A stretch of 64,000 bases of DNA, taken from positions 30,652,334-30,716,333 of the forward strand of contig NC_084933.1 in the NCBI RefSeq assembly GCF_958298935.1, read 5' to 3'. Shown piece by piece: positions 51,868 through 63,841 of this stretch. The stretch is from Phragmites australis (Eukaryota; Streptophyta; Magnoliopsida; Poales; Poaceae). Numbering within the stretch: the stretch's first letter is position 1; every line of letters starts with the position of its first letter. The notes under the pieces were generated by a model. That model saw only the letters and a list, made by a program, of their open reading frames with translations. It was not told the origin of the DNA and did not search any database. The position numbers were made by a program, and so were the translations under genes.

Positions 51868-53533
51868 CCATGATAATCTATCTATGATCTGGTAGCTACA
51901 AGTGGCGGTTATTTTTGGTTCGTCGTTTTATATCTGCGTAGATTAGATTTCGTTAGTATCTTCCCTTTACCTATGTTTTTTTGCTTTTTCTTCTGCTATC
52001 TCGAACTGGAATCTGTAAGAACTGATATTTCCGTTTGGCATAAGGAAATGGGAAACAGATTTGAAAAAAGATAAATATCTGGGAATGTTTAGTAGTTCAC
52101 ACTTCCTAAAGTTCAAGTTTCCATACGACCATGTGAATGTGTCGGCGTTAGAGATTCACTGGAGATCCTGGGGTTACAGGGAGATTGGAGCGACGGACGA
52201 ACAGGCGGTGGGTGGCGGCGTGGCAGTGTGTCGAGGCGGCGGCGGCACCACGGGCAGCAGGTGGGCGGGATTGGTGACAGTGGCGATGAACAAAGAGCGG
52301 TTAGCATGGTGACGAGTGATGGGAGCAGATCTGGCGGCAGGAGAGCTGCCAAAAATAGGAGGCAGGCGCCATTGGGCCAAACAAGCGCAAAATGCTTCTG
52401 CAGAGAGAGAAAGAGACCAAGAGGTGGGCGTTAGAAGATTAAAGACGCATGTGAGCCGTTGGATCATAGTCGCCGACTGAAAAAAGAATAAGAAAAAACA
52501 AACGTCTGAAATATAGTATTTTTCTTAGAAGGAGTTTGTAACTAGTAGTGGTTCATGTTAATAACATGGCTAGTCTTACGGTAATATTTTTATTATGACA
52601 ACTTTTTATTAAAAATTAGTCATTTTATTATTTATTTCTTTTATTTAGACTCTTTGTTTAGATATCTTGCTTTACTATTTGTGTGGAAATCAAAGAGTTA
52701 ATCTTTCATATATTTTAATTTCGAAATTACCTAAATTATTAATCGTAGTTGATATGAATTTTTTTATTAAATCTAGACCGTTAGATGTTTATAACAATAA
52801 GTGATCTAGATTTTTTAGATTAATATAGTAATTTTGTGACTTATATCGCATTATGTCTCTTTTTTCTTTTTAAATGTTAAGATAATAGACACACTGAGAC
52901 GGGACGGGTGCATTTAACATGCGGCAGCTCGTGCATGCGGTCATGCGCGTCTGTCTCTTACGTGTCGTCGTGTTGTGTTCCTGTCCTGGATCGGGCTAAG
53001 TTAAGCTGCTATTGTGCGCATTGGCCGCTTCATGCATGCATCTCTATCTGGTCATGGTCTGGGCACGACGAGCGCGTACGTGGTGCGTCCGCCGTGTGCC
53101 GGCCGGCTGCTGCGAGCTTGCACCCGCCCGTGCATTTGCTGCCCGGCCGGGCGCCAACACAAAGAACATCTCTACCAAATACTTTTAATGTAATTCGATC
53201 GATAATGATACAGAAATTTGCAGTACTTTCAACTATTTTTTTAAGGATTCGCTTTTAGGTACTGTACTTGGTAATGATACAATAGCAGCCAATACAGAAA
53301 TCCGGTGCTTGCAGATATAATACGACAGAATGAGATGCAACAAAAGAAAGGGAGGAGAGATAAACAAAAGAAGTATTCCCTCACTTAAAGAATATAAGTC
53401 ATGTTTTATTTTTAAAAAGTTAAATTTTATAAGTTTTAATCAATAATTAATCAAAGTATATATATGTTTAATTCAAAATTTATTTTAATAGATTTGTATT
53501 TCTAATTTTTTTAATGAGATTTTAATTATATAA

Positions 53534-53737
53534 CAATTGACAATATATTACAAGATAATGTAACGTTCTGATAGACAAAGGTGTCGTAACTACATATAGA
53601 CGGCCGGAGAACACCAAAGTGATATACGTACAGCTGGACAATTGACAACATATTACAAGATAATGTAACGTTCATAGAGACAAAGGTGTCGTAACTACAT
53701 AAACAATCGTCCAGCTGATATACGTACGATACCCGAG
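53534..53737. repeat. direct repeat of about 105 bp, two units
   Basis: CAATTGACAAYATATTACAAG begins at 53534 and again at 53639. Both units continue with ATAATGTAACGTTC, GACAAAGGTGTCGTAACTAC and a GATATACGTAC motif. The first unit overlaps the end of a MITE-like stretch. Confidence 0.85.
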
Positions 53738-54643
53738 GGCAAAAGCGCCATTCCACGGGAAGAGAGCTAGAACTTGTTGTGTTTGGTTTTCTTGCTTATT
53801 CTTACCTTGCTTTGCTTAGAGGTTAGCGTATAAGTATGTTTAGTCTCTTTGCTGGTTTTGAATTTGAGCAAGATGAGTTAGTATTTTGTTGTTTTTGAGA
53901 GAAAATCAAATTAGCTCTCTTCTAATAAGATTTGCCTTGCCAAAACTTATCAAGCAAGGAAACAATGCATGCCCTTTGGTTACATCCAATACAAGAAAGC
54001 AATGGCAGAAGCAGTGGAGTTCCTGCATGCAGCCCAGCTGAGCGCAGGGGAACACAGAGGCCACGCGGGAGATCCCATGACAGCGAGGCTCCTCTCCTTT
54101 GTGCCTCTAATGATCGTCGTCCACGACAAACTCAGAACCCAAGAAAGGCAACAGAAGCAGCAGAAATCCATCAATCATAAGAGTATTCTCCACCATATTC
54201 CTTTTATTTCATTACTTTTTCGGTTCTCATTTTATTTATTTATTTATTTTTAAGGGATTTGTGAAGAAAAAAATAAAGAGAATTCTGTCATGAGAAAAAA
54301 TTCCTTCGTGATATAAATCATGAAAGAAAATCACTTTGCGAAAGAATTCTGGGCCGGCAGTAGAATCGCTAGGGGATGCTGTAACACCAACACCATTGCT
54401 CGCTCTCAGTCAAGTGCACAAAAAAAAATACACAGGGGAAGATACCTAGCAAACATGCATGCGATGTACCTCCAAAAAATTTCTAGTCACAGCCTCCAAA
54501 CGTCGCAACAATTAATCACCTTATTTACATCTCGGTTGTCCCGGGAGCCGGATTGCAAATGCTAGCTATGCAGACGGGTCGATCTTTGAGTTTCCAGCAT
54601 TGACCGGCCCAGTTTGGTCGAGCTCCGGCTTTGACGACACGAA

Positions 54644-56336
54644 TCACCGGGAGGACTCGCCGCTCTGGTGATCGGAGACGAGCGCGTGGATTGCGCTGGA
54701 CAGGCTGTTCACGGCCGAGATGAGCCCCGCGAAGCCCTGGCGCCGCACATCGGTGCGCTCCTCCTCGAGCCGCAGCCGCCGTTCCTCCAGGTCCAGGAGT
54801 TCCCGGTGCCGCCGCTCCCGCTTCTCCTCGCACGCCACCAGGGTGCGCGCCAGCACAGTGGCGCTACGCACCACGCTGGACCCTAGCCGGTTGAGCCGGC
54901 GGCGCTTCGGCTCCGGCTCGCCGTCCGAACCCTCCTCCCCGGACTCCGACGAGCCAGACAGCTCCTCAGCTACATCATCAAAACGTAACACAGTGAGTCA
55001 CAAGGCGTCACTCCATCTTCTTGAGCTCAATGTACACTACAGCATTTAGCAAAAACAACTGTCAGATATGCAGCTAGATCGTACAGCTACATGCATGAGG
55101 ATAACAAAAGGTGCTTTAGCTTCTTCCATGCTTGCACAGTTGCTCCAACCTTTCAGGCTTTTACAAATGGATCTCGCCAAAGCCTTTACAAAGTGATTGC
55201 AACCTTTGTTTCTTTGCAGCAGCAGCAGAAGACGAGTGAGCGGTGACCCATAATTTTTCAGTAAACCCCCCGTAAACTAGCAGGATACGGCACCTACTTT
55301 GCCATGCATGAGCTGAGCTGCGCCGGTGAACGCAGCTTTATTCTCGCAGCATTATTACCACTACCGGGAACCCACAGTAAAAAGTTAAAAGCGACCCCCC
55401 GCAGAGGTAAATAATTACACCAACTCAACCCCACGCGAGTCTCCGATCCCCCCCAATCATAACGCTTGGCATAAATAAGCTCATCGCACCCTACGGCCCC
55501 ACGTGTCAGTTGCACGAACAGTAAATAGACGGATGGATAGATGTAACAGCTGCTGGTATTAAGTACGGGCGCGCGCCGACCATACCGGAAACCGACGTCG
55601 CCGGCGGCGCCACCGCCGGCGGAAGTGGCAGCGACGGCGGAGGCTGAGGGCGAGGATGCGCGAGGAGAGACTTCGGAGGGGAAGGAGGTGGTGGAGGAGG
55701 CGGGGTGGCCACGATCGCTGCGCCCCCGCGTCGCGCGGCCCTGCGGGAGAGCACGTCCGTGAGCGCGTCGAACACCTCGGGCGCGAGGTTGGTGGGGAGA
55801 TTGCGGTCTTTCCGTTCGTGCCGCTCCATGGTCCAGTAGGACGGGAGCGCCCCAGCACCGCCACCGCCGGCGGTGGCGGTGGCGGTGGCGGTGACCCGGG
55901 TCTCGTAGTCTCGGACCTTCTTGTAGTCGCGGAGGAGGTTGTCCCACTTATCGTTGCACTGGTTCTGGCTGCGGAGGCACCCGTGGTTCCAGCAGTAGTT
56001 CTCCACCCACTTCCACCGCTGCTCCGCCGACCGCGGCGTCGTCGGTGACCCGGCCGCGGCCACTCCGCCTCCCCCGCCAGCCCGGCGATCGTCATCCAAC
56101 CTCTTGGCGGTAATGAGGATGAGCGTCTCGTGAAGGGTCCAATTGCCCTTGCGGTAGTCCCTCGGAGCCGACGCCGGGGACGGCGGCGGCGGCGCGGGCG
56201 CGGAGGCCGGCGAGGGCAGCGTGAGGTGCGGGTGCGGGCGGAGGAGCGCGAGCGGGGAGGCGGCGGCGGAGGAGGAGGGCGAGGGGTCAGAGGAGGCGGA
56301 CATGGGGGCTGGCTTGGCTACGGTGTTGGCCGACAT
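54644..56336 (-). CDS. trihelix (GT factor family) transcription factor, ASR3-like
   Basis: The 358-residue protein is encoded by two exons, 56336-55586 and 54969-54644 (GT-AG, in frame across G|CT). Residues about 62-145 form the trihelix/Myb-like DNA-binding domain: YRKGNWTLHETLILITAKR, then RSAEQRWKWVENYCWNHGC, LRSQNQCNDKWDNLLRDYKK, with the three spaced tryptophans W66, W108/W110 and W131. It is followed by a fourth helix-like segment (LPSYWTMERHERKDRNLP) and a proline-rich linker. An acidic serine stretch (SGSSESGEEGSDGEPEP) precedes a KRRR nuclear-localisation-like cluster (272-275). Residues 296-330 form a basic/acidic coiled coil (LLDLEERRLRLEEE). It is nuclear and probably a repressor-type regulator by analogy with ASR3. 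A second ATG follows at codon 12. Confidence 0.88.
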
Positions 56337-58325
56337 GAGATGAGCAGGCTACGGTGTTCGGGTTGACGCGCTGGCGCTGGGCATTGGGATGCGACAATGC
56401 GAGGGTGGCGGTGTGGTTGGGTGCGGGCGCGGCCGAGGCGGTGGCCCGTATTTACATGCCACGGCACGGCGTTTGTTTTGGTGCGAGCCTTTTCGATCGT
56501 TTTCCCCGTCGGTTTAAGCCAGCCAGAAGCAGAGCGTTTCAACGAGGGGGGAGTGAGTGTGCAGTGCAAGGCTCGGCCTGTGGCAGAGTGTTCCATGTGA
56601 ATGGGGGCTGAGCTCCTCACCCCATCTCAGGGGAGGGGACGGGAGAGTGGCAGAGCCAGGCTCACTCACGTTTAGGGTCAGTTCTGATTTGCTGCATTTA
56701 AGTCTGAATATACGAGAAACTTATGTCTATTTATCTTTTCTCTTATAAAAATATATTTGATTGTTTGCACCACGGATACAACCTGTATGAGTTATTCTAG
56801 CAATATGATATGTCTAAATTGAACTTTACTCACATTCAAATTAGACGAATATAGGTTACATGAGGTACAGTATCAATGTGACTCACTCATCAGTCTCAAA
56901 TTATAAGATCATTGCATCCGCTTATACATGCAACTAACTTTATAGATTCAAAGTATTCGCTTGTGCAACCAATCAAACACTCTTTTCAAGAGCTAAACGG
57001 CTTTTTCAACATGCTTCCACTCAATCAGACTATACGATACAAACTCTATTATACAACTAAGCATACCCTTAATGTACCATCTGCTTGTGTTCCCTTCTTT
57101 GCGCCATCTCCTCCTCATTTCCCGTTACTTCTTTCAGTTGGGCTTGGAGATGACAAAAGATGAAGAGTAATCGTTAGTATTAGCCTTTAAGTAGGTGCTT
57201 AAGCTAACTAGTCGCTAGACATTAGCTAGTACTAGACAGATTTGGCGTTGCCGTCCCGTAGCTGCCGGCGTGTCGTCCTCATTTAGTCATTTCCGGGCAC
57301 AACCCGAGGTCCCGGGCCCCTCCCAGCAGTGGCCGGTCATGCCATTTCTACCGAGCAGAATACACTATTCTGCCTTGGAAAAAGGACATACTGTTGCGAG
57401 TGATTGTGCTCGCTTGTGCATATGCTGCAGAGCATGCAACACCAGAACTGTCACATGAAAAGTGCTGAAATAAATCTTTTGAATGTGCTCGAATGTAGTG
57501 TATCTCTAATGTTGTGTGAAATAGAACTATATGCGAAAAATCCGCACAGTGTCACTGGTCCAAAATCATGCGCTTTCCATCGAGGAGCCTTTTCACCGGC
57601 ACTCTGCCCCTTGCTTGCACACACGAATGAATCAGAAGCACCCCTAGGCTCAGGTCCACTCCAGAAATTCTACTTGTAGATGCGGCACTTTGGGAAGTGC
57701 CTGCGGCATCTCTTTTTTTGCTGCATTATGTTGGAGTAGGACTGCCACTAGCCTCTTCCTTTTTTGTCTTCCAACACTTGAAGCCTGGAAAATGAGAGGG
57801 GAATGATCATTCCTAATCCCTAGCAAAATCACCCTTCCAAATTCCTAGCACCCTAGTAGTAGCCACTACAGAACATTCTTCACCAAATTATGGCTTTTTG
57901 CTAGCAACGTAACGTAGGTGGACAGTAGAGATGTTGGCTGGCTGGCTGCCTTTTGTAGCAGAAAAGAAGCCAAACTGTACTGGAGCAGGAACGCCTGAGA
58001 TGATTTCAGGGGGGTGTTTGGAGTTTGGACTGAACTCAATGGGTAAGAGAGTTATGCCGGGATTACGGACCAGGCGGTTACTGCCTTCGTTGTAACGCGT
58101 GTGACGTGCTCTGTGAAACGCTCGAGAAGTTGCAGTTGCAATGCGTTTGATGGCTTTTTTACGCGGGCTGGGCCTGGGAGAGGACAGATAAAGAGCAGCG
58201 GCCCAGAACTTCCGTATCAGTATCACTAGGCCTTTTTACGCAAGGAAGACCCAAATAAACAGTTTTCATCTAGAAGTTACAGCAGTTAAAGTTTAAAGAG
58301 AAAATTTCTAGCAAAAAAAATGAAA
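56337..58325. other. spacer upstream of the trihelix gene
   Basis: 56337 to about 56650 is GC-rich and probably the trihelix 5' leader and promoter. The rest shows no gene, MITE termini or RNA gene that I recognise. The ORFs at 57404-57679 and 57888-58226 have no recognisable domain. Confidence 0.4.
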
Positions 58326-58398
58326 TGGAGGTGCGGGGAATCGAACCCAGTGCCTCTCGCATGCGAAGCGAGCGCTCTACCATATGAGCTACACCCCC
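58326..58398 (-). tRNA. tRNA-Ala (anticodon CGC)
   Basis: The minus strand folds as a 73-base cloverleaf. The acceptor stem is GGGGGTG paired with CACCTCC plus discriminator A, with the alanine-identity G3:U70 pair. The D-arm is TAGCTCATATGGTAGAGC and the anticodon arm CTCGC-TTCGCAT-GCGAG gives anticodon CGC. The T-arm includes the canonical B box GGTTCGATTCC. Downstream on the minus strand is a run of eight T (58313-58320) that would stop RNA polymerase III. There is no intron. One base in the T stem (position 50, T opposite C64) is mismatched where plant tRNA-Ala normally has G:C. Confidence 0.93.
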
Positions 58399-58683
58399 GT
58401 CTTCGAATCTTCGGTGTGAAATAGTGATTTGGCTGTACCCCTAGTCTAACGGAATGATTAGATCTGCCTTGATGAAATAGCAACAGTTGTTGCATCCTGT
58501 TTCTGTGAAATAGTACGAAGCAGCGAAGAATCCAGAAACATCCAAGATACGTCTTAGTTTCCTGCTCTGCACCTGCTACGTGCTTGGCGACGCTATGAGT
58601 CGGTACTTTGTTGTTACCATATCGAACAAGTTGAGCGTTTAAACACCATGAAATTACCAGCAAGTTTTAGCCTCAAATCACTG

Positions 58684-58985
58684 ATCAGTGCCATGGCTGC
58701 ATGCCTCCTGTATCAGACCTGTAGAGCTCGGAGCCGGCGTAGCGCACCGACCAGATTTGCTGCATCTGCCTCTGCCCTCCAGGATCACTCGTCCCATGCC
58801 CATTTCTTCGGAAACTAGAATTTTCGGTGGTGATTTGGATTGTATACAGGTGATTTGCCGTGGTTGGTGAACTGAACACCGACCCAGTGTTCTTCTCCGG
58901 CGAGATGCATGTCCCATCAACAGTCCCAGTGTTCTTCTCATTGGAAGCAGGAAGCTTCTTGAGGACAGGCACTCGCTTGTCTATG
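58684..58985 (-). other. possible coding fragment of unknown family
   Basis: On the minus strand an open frame (IDKRVPVLKKLPASNEKNTG, then TVDGTCISPEKNTGSVFSSP, ending GGMQPWH and stop) has protein-like composition and an internal EKNTG repeat. An acceptor-like TCATAG precedes it. I recognise no family and see no upstream exon before the LINE at 59256, so it may be the last exon of a decayed gene. Confidence 0.25.
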
Positions 58986-59255
58986 AACGATCGTAGCGAG
59001 ACGATCTGATCTGGCCGTTTTTTAATCTCAAAAAAAGAGGGAGGAGAACAGGAAAAGGGGTGGTCGGTATTGAAATAACGGCCACCCGGTGAATATTTCT
59101 CATTTTTCCTGCTCCCTCTGCCGAATTTATTCCACTTTGAAAGTTTGCACGATGATTTGGCAGTGTACTACATTCCTCCGTGATTTTTCCTAGAATTTTT
59201 GGTGTGGTGCTGAATTGGATCGTGTGGACGTGATTTCTAATCTGGTCGGATTTTT

Positions 59256-62200
59256 TTAACAGAGATTAACTCGATTAGTATTGAAAGTCATTAAACAAGT
59301 TCATAACCACACGAGTAGACAAGTAATTCACCAAAATAAGAACATAATGAGGTGGGGATACCAGCGAACTAGACAGTTGCTACAATGATTCAGGGCTGGG
59401 ATTAGGAGTGAAGCCACGTAGCCACTCCCGGAGTTGAGCAGAGGTATTGTCCACCTTCAACTTATTGTCATCACGTAGGAGGATGCCATATTTCTGCACG
59501 AACGATATAGCGAGGATCAAAACTTTATTAGGCCTTTTGGGGAACCTCTTCTCGATCGTCATTGTGTTCCTCGTCCTCTACAGAGCCTAAGCTATATCTG
59601 CAAAGAGGAAAATCCCTAGATTTTGAGTGATATTAAACAGTTTCGGAAGCCAACTCGCTCATAAGTCGGCTACCGAGGTAGGAAAGCCATTCCAGCCGAA
59701 GGCTTCTTTCAGAACACTCAATGACAACTGTGCAAGTACACACCCAAAAAAGATATGGTTGATATCCTCAGTTTTACCACACAAGCAGCAATGTTTACTG
59801 CCCTTCCAGCCCCTCTTCTTAAGGGAGGACGCCACTGAGAGTTTATTGTGAAGTAGCAATGCCATAAAAATATCTTGATTCTGAGAGGTAGTTTAGTAGC
59901 CCAGATCTTCTTAGCTCCCTTGCTGAAGACCCCCTCAAAAGTCAAAAACCTATATAAGGACTTAGTGGCAAATCTCCTTGATTTGTCTAGAGCCCAATCC
60001 ACTTCATCTTCAGACTCATTCAGCTGAACATTTTGCAGCTTGTGCATCAGCTCCTCCCATTGGAGCAATTCATTTTCTATCAAACATCTGTTAAAAAGAA
60101 TCTCTCATTCATTATCAACCCAACATTGAACAGGGCACAAAATTGGACTTTGAGTGGAGTCTCTCCCAACCACATATCTTTCCAAAAGAATACTTTGTTA
60201 CATCTATTTACTTTATATATAGCTTCCTATTGGAAAAGATGTTTGACCTTGTGTAAGTCTTGACAGAATTAAGAGGTTCCTCTCTGTTTGAAGGTGAAGA
60301 AGTTGCCATCTTGCATGTATTTGGCTTTGAGGAGTTTGAGTCAAGGTTCCTCCTTTCCTGAGTATATCTTCCCAATCTATTTGATAAGTAGGCACTTACT
60401 TATGATTATTTTGTTTAAAATACCAAGACCATCATAGTCCTTAGTCCTACAAATAGCTTCCTATTTAGTTAAATGATATTTGTTTACATCCTCAGCCCTA
60501 CTCCAAAAGAAAGGAGATATGATGTAGTCCATCTTCTTGTATACCCCTCTAGGAAGGAGGTAAAATTCCATAATATACATGGGCAAACTAGTTAGGCATG
60601 AATTTGTCAGAGTCAATTTGTCCCCATAGGTCAGGTTTTTACCCCTTTTACTCATTTTTGTTACGACATCAAAGGATGCAGTGATGCCAAGGTGATGATC
60701 AGAGACAGGGATACCCAGATATTTCAGAGGTAGCATCTCAAGTTTACAGTTGAGCATGTTGACCACCTTATATTGTTCATCCTGTTCCATTCCAAAGGCA
60801 AATACCTCACTTTTGTGGAAGTTTATTTTGAGTAAAAAAGTCATTCAAAGAAGTACAATATGATCTTAAGGTTGAGAATAGAGCTGTCAGAGCTATCAAT
60901 CATCAATATTGTCTCATTAGCATACTGGACATGAGTGATCCCTCCTGGAATCAGGTGATTGACCTTTAGAAGATGCTTTATCCATCAAAGCATTAAGATC
61001 ATATGCTGCAATGTTAAATAACAGTGGGGAGGGAGGGTTACCCAGCCTTAGCCACTGGTAGATTCTAAAAAAATAGCCCCATTTGATCATTAATGTTAAT
61101 GCAAACTCTACCTCCCTTTACAGATTGCATAATCCAATCAATCCACCTGGGGAGGGATCCTTTTCCTTTCATGACTCCTTCAAGGTAACTCCACTTTACC
61201 TTGTCATAGTTTTTTAAAGTCCGTCTTCACCAGCAAATCTTGCTTTCTTGTTCTTCTTAATTCATAAATGATTTCATGAAGAGTCACCACACTCTCTAGG
61301 GTATTTCTACATTTGATGAAGGCAATTTGGCTTTGATCAATAATCTCCTTGGTCATTGGGTAAGTCTATTATTGAGGATCTTGGTGAAACCTTTGAAGTC
61401 CATATTGAGAAAACAAATAGGTTTGAACTATTTAATGGTGTTGGCCTTTGTGACTTTAGGAATCAGAGTTATCACCCCATAATTGAGCCTTTTGAGATCA
61501 AGCCTCCCTGCATGTAGGTCATTGAACATGTCAAATAAGTCCTTCTTGACATAGTCCCATAAGACCTTGAAGAAAGTGGCCGTGAAACCATTAGACCCAA
61601 AGGCAGAATCTTCTTTCATGTCCCTGAATGCATTCTCAATCTCTTGGACAGAGAAGAGTTGGACCAGAGTGTCTATAGCTTCATTTGGCAACCTATTATG
61701 ATTATCCCAGAAGGAATCAACAAGCATCAAGCCATCTCTTGAATCAGCTCCAAAGATATTTTTGTAGAAGTCATAGATATAGTCCCTAATTTGGGATTGA
61801 GAGGTGACCTGACCTTGATCGGTCTCTATAGACAGAATCAGGTTATTCCTCCTTCTCCCATTTGCTAAAAGGTGGAAGAATATGGTACTATTATCCCTCT
61901 CTTTTTCCAGAGTCCTTCCATATTTTTGCTTCCAAAAGATCTCCTCGATGGAGATAATTTTTTTCAAGATTCTCTTCTAGCATGTATCTATTTTTCCAAT
62001 TCATCTTGGATAACCCATCAGAGTAAGCATAGCAATCTGAGCCAGCAAATCTTGTTTGTACTTGTTCTATTCACCCATCTTCTGCCTATGCCATCTTGTA
62101 ATGAATTGTTTGGTGTCACAGAGGCTTCCATATCATTTATCCATAGAGTAGGCATTTTCATGTCTTCTTCCTTTATTCTCCAACCACCTTTGACAAACCT

Positions 62201-62775
62201 TCTCTTTGAAATTATCAGCAAGAAGCCACTGTCTTTCAAAGGTAAAGTATTTGCATCTTTGTATCCTAGACTCCCCTGAGTCCAAGAAAATTGGACTATG
62301 GTCTGAGCTAATCATAGTCAAGCTCCATGTATGACACAATGAAAAATGCCGTTTCCAATTATTGGACATTAAAGAACCTATCTAGTTTCACCATCACTGG
62401 CATTAGTTGTTTATTGGTCTAAGTATATTTGGATCCAGCTCTTTTTACTTCTTAAGTGAAAATTATCAATGGAACTATTAAAGAGGTCCATCAGGTTCTT
62501 ATCTGAGTTCTCATTGTTTTGTCCTAGGGCTCTCTAATGAGGTTAAAATCACCTCCAAGAAGTAAAGTTAGTGACACCCTGTCACAAATTGCCTCCAATT
62601 CACAGATGAACTCCTTGGATGTCCTGTGGTCTGTAGAGTCATAGACTGTGATGAACTCTCATATGAGGTTAGTGATCCTCGATCTCACCATGATTTGGAT
62701 ACAGAATTGGTGAAGCTCCCATTGTTGCAATTCCAATAGATCATTCTTGACCCCCACCAGAAGCCCCCCTCTTGT
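59256..62775 (-). mobile_element. 5'-truncated L1-type LINE
   Basis: The minus strand encodes, in order, the end of an apurinic endonuclease domain (LGGDFNLI near 62550; SSDHSPIFL near 62290), and the N-terminal reverse-transcriptase region (61967-61428: FGSNGFTATFFKVLWDYVKK, GVITLIPKV). RT C-terminal sequence follows (60844-60461: FHKSEVFAFGM, LKYLGIPVS, GDKLTLTNSCLTSLPMYIM), then the zf-RVT zinc region (59980-59660: KIFLWHCY, HCCLCGKTEDINHIFFGC). Frame shifts and stops break it. The plus-strand T-run at 59251-59257 is the poly(A) tail. The flanks share GTCGGATTTTT (59245-59255 and 62776-62786), a target-site duplication, so both ends are defined. It lacks ORF1 and the start of the endonuclease, as expected from incomplete reverse transcription. 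Confidence 0.88.
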
Positions 62776-62786
62776 CGGATTTTTAA

Positions 62787-63697
62787 ACTCCTACCCACGT
62801 CGACAACATTTCTCCTTTTTCACTCTCCCTCTATCGAGCATATCAGAGTTTGAAATTTTGTAGGATAATTCGAACATGCAGTGTACGTCGCAACAATTAT
62901 TACTAGAGTTTTCGGAAGGGAATCGTTGCGTAGGGAAGTGAATCTGCCGTGGTCAGTATTTGAAAGTTGAAATAACGACCCGGCCATGCAGCAGAAGGGA
63001 AGGGAATGCAAAGTGCGTCTATCTATGGCCGTAAAGGCCGGCCATGAAGTGATGTTGGATCATACGAACAACCGTAATCATGTTAATTTCCTCTAGTTAC
63101 GTATGTGACCAGTTCAATCTCTCATTCTTAGGGTGTAGGCACCATGCTGGGACACCCTCCAGGTAAGGGCGTACCGGCAGCAACAAGATTAGAATCTTAG
63201 ATACACCCGGCACACATCGGATCATATTCACACAAGTTGAATGCATACAATCAGTTGGCACCCAGCATTTTTTTATGCTGATTTGTCGTATGCAGTACCA
63301 CACACCGCTTGAGCACGGAATTCATGCAAGTAATAAAAGCATCAACAAGTACCTGACATTTTTCAATGACATCCTGATTGATTTCATCAGAATGCTTGCC
63401 ATGTCTTATCTCTTTTGACAAAGCACAATTGCACTATGTATGATACAGGCTACAATGAACGTCTCAAAAGCGTTGATAATTATTTCTTGCCTTTTACAGG
63501 CTCTTCATTTGAGAACGACAACCAGCACTAACTCATCGATCTTGCCCATCGATGATCAAACAACTATACAAGTGAGTGCTACACCAAAATAATTTAGAGC
63601 CCCCAATGACCTATTCCTAGAGATACAAGGAATGCCCATCAATTAACTACTTCTGACATAGGCTACAAATGTGTAGTGCGCATTCCTAAAACAAAGA
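62787..63697. other. spacer and 3' UTR of the adenylate kinase gene
   Basis: No gene is recognised. The motif GAAATAACGRCC with neighbouring GGTCRGTATT occurs here near 62952 and again at about 59066 on the other side of the LINE, hinting at an older local duplication. 63300-63697 is probably the adenylate kinase 3' UTR. Confidence 0.4.
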
Positions 63698-63841
63698 TCA
63701 TGTTGCTGCAGATCTCTTATTGTCAGGGTCCTCTAAATTCAAGGCTTGCAATAACTTGGGCCATGATTCAGGTATTCCACCTGGTAGATTGAACTCCAAG
63801 AGTTTGCCCCGTGCTCGGTAGAATTCCTCAACAGGCTCACT
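63698..63841 (-). CDS. adenylate kinase, C-terminal exon (gene continues beyond the window)
   Basis: The last coding exon, 48 codons including the stop, begins after an AG acceptor at 63842-63843. It encodes SEPVEEFYRARGKLLEFNLP followed by GGIPESWPKLLQALNLED and a short tail ending in AAT. This matches the C-terminus of the organellar plant adenylate kinase that I remember from Arabidopsis At2g37250 (GKLMEFDLPGGIPESWPRLL). That enzyme interconverts ATP, AMP and ADP in plastids or mitochondria. The P-loop and lid domains lie outside the window. A strong donor-like GTAAGG near 63975 (minus) could end the preceding exon, but I see no convincing coding sequence there. Confidence 0.8.
   Translation of the reverse strand, partial: SEPVEEFYRARGKLLEFNLPGGIPESWPKLLQALNLEDPDNKRSAAT

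Larger units (their letters stand above)
47757..54643. other. long intergenic region between the PUX7-like and trihelix genes
   Basis: 47757 to about 48050 is probably PUX7 3' UTR. No gene is recognised in the rest. It holds a C-run near 48787, AT-rich MITE-like sequence at about 49815-50050 (CTCCTTTCGTCTTAAAATAGATGATG against inverted CATCTATTAAGTAC), and a compound microsatellite at 51801-51867. There is AT-rich filler at 52500-52900, a further MITE-like stretch at about 53375-53535 and a direct repeat at 53534-53737. A short conserved-looking ORF at 53969-54253 has no recognisable domain. Confidence 0.4.

Noticed and set aside
53969..54253. 94-codon ORF (MPFGYIQYKKAMAEAVEFLH...) as a small gene
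   Set aside because: The first 60 residues look protein-like, but the tail is low-complexity, no family was recognised, and it overlaps possible MITE sequence at its 5' side. Not enough support for a CDS.
55294..55947. 217-codon minus-strand ORF
   Set aside because: It is a shadow in another frame of the trihelix first exon plus intron sequence; the true frame is 56336-55586.
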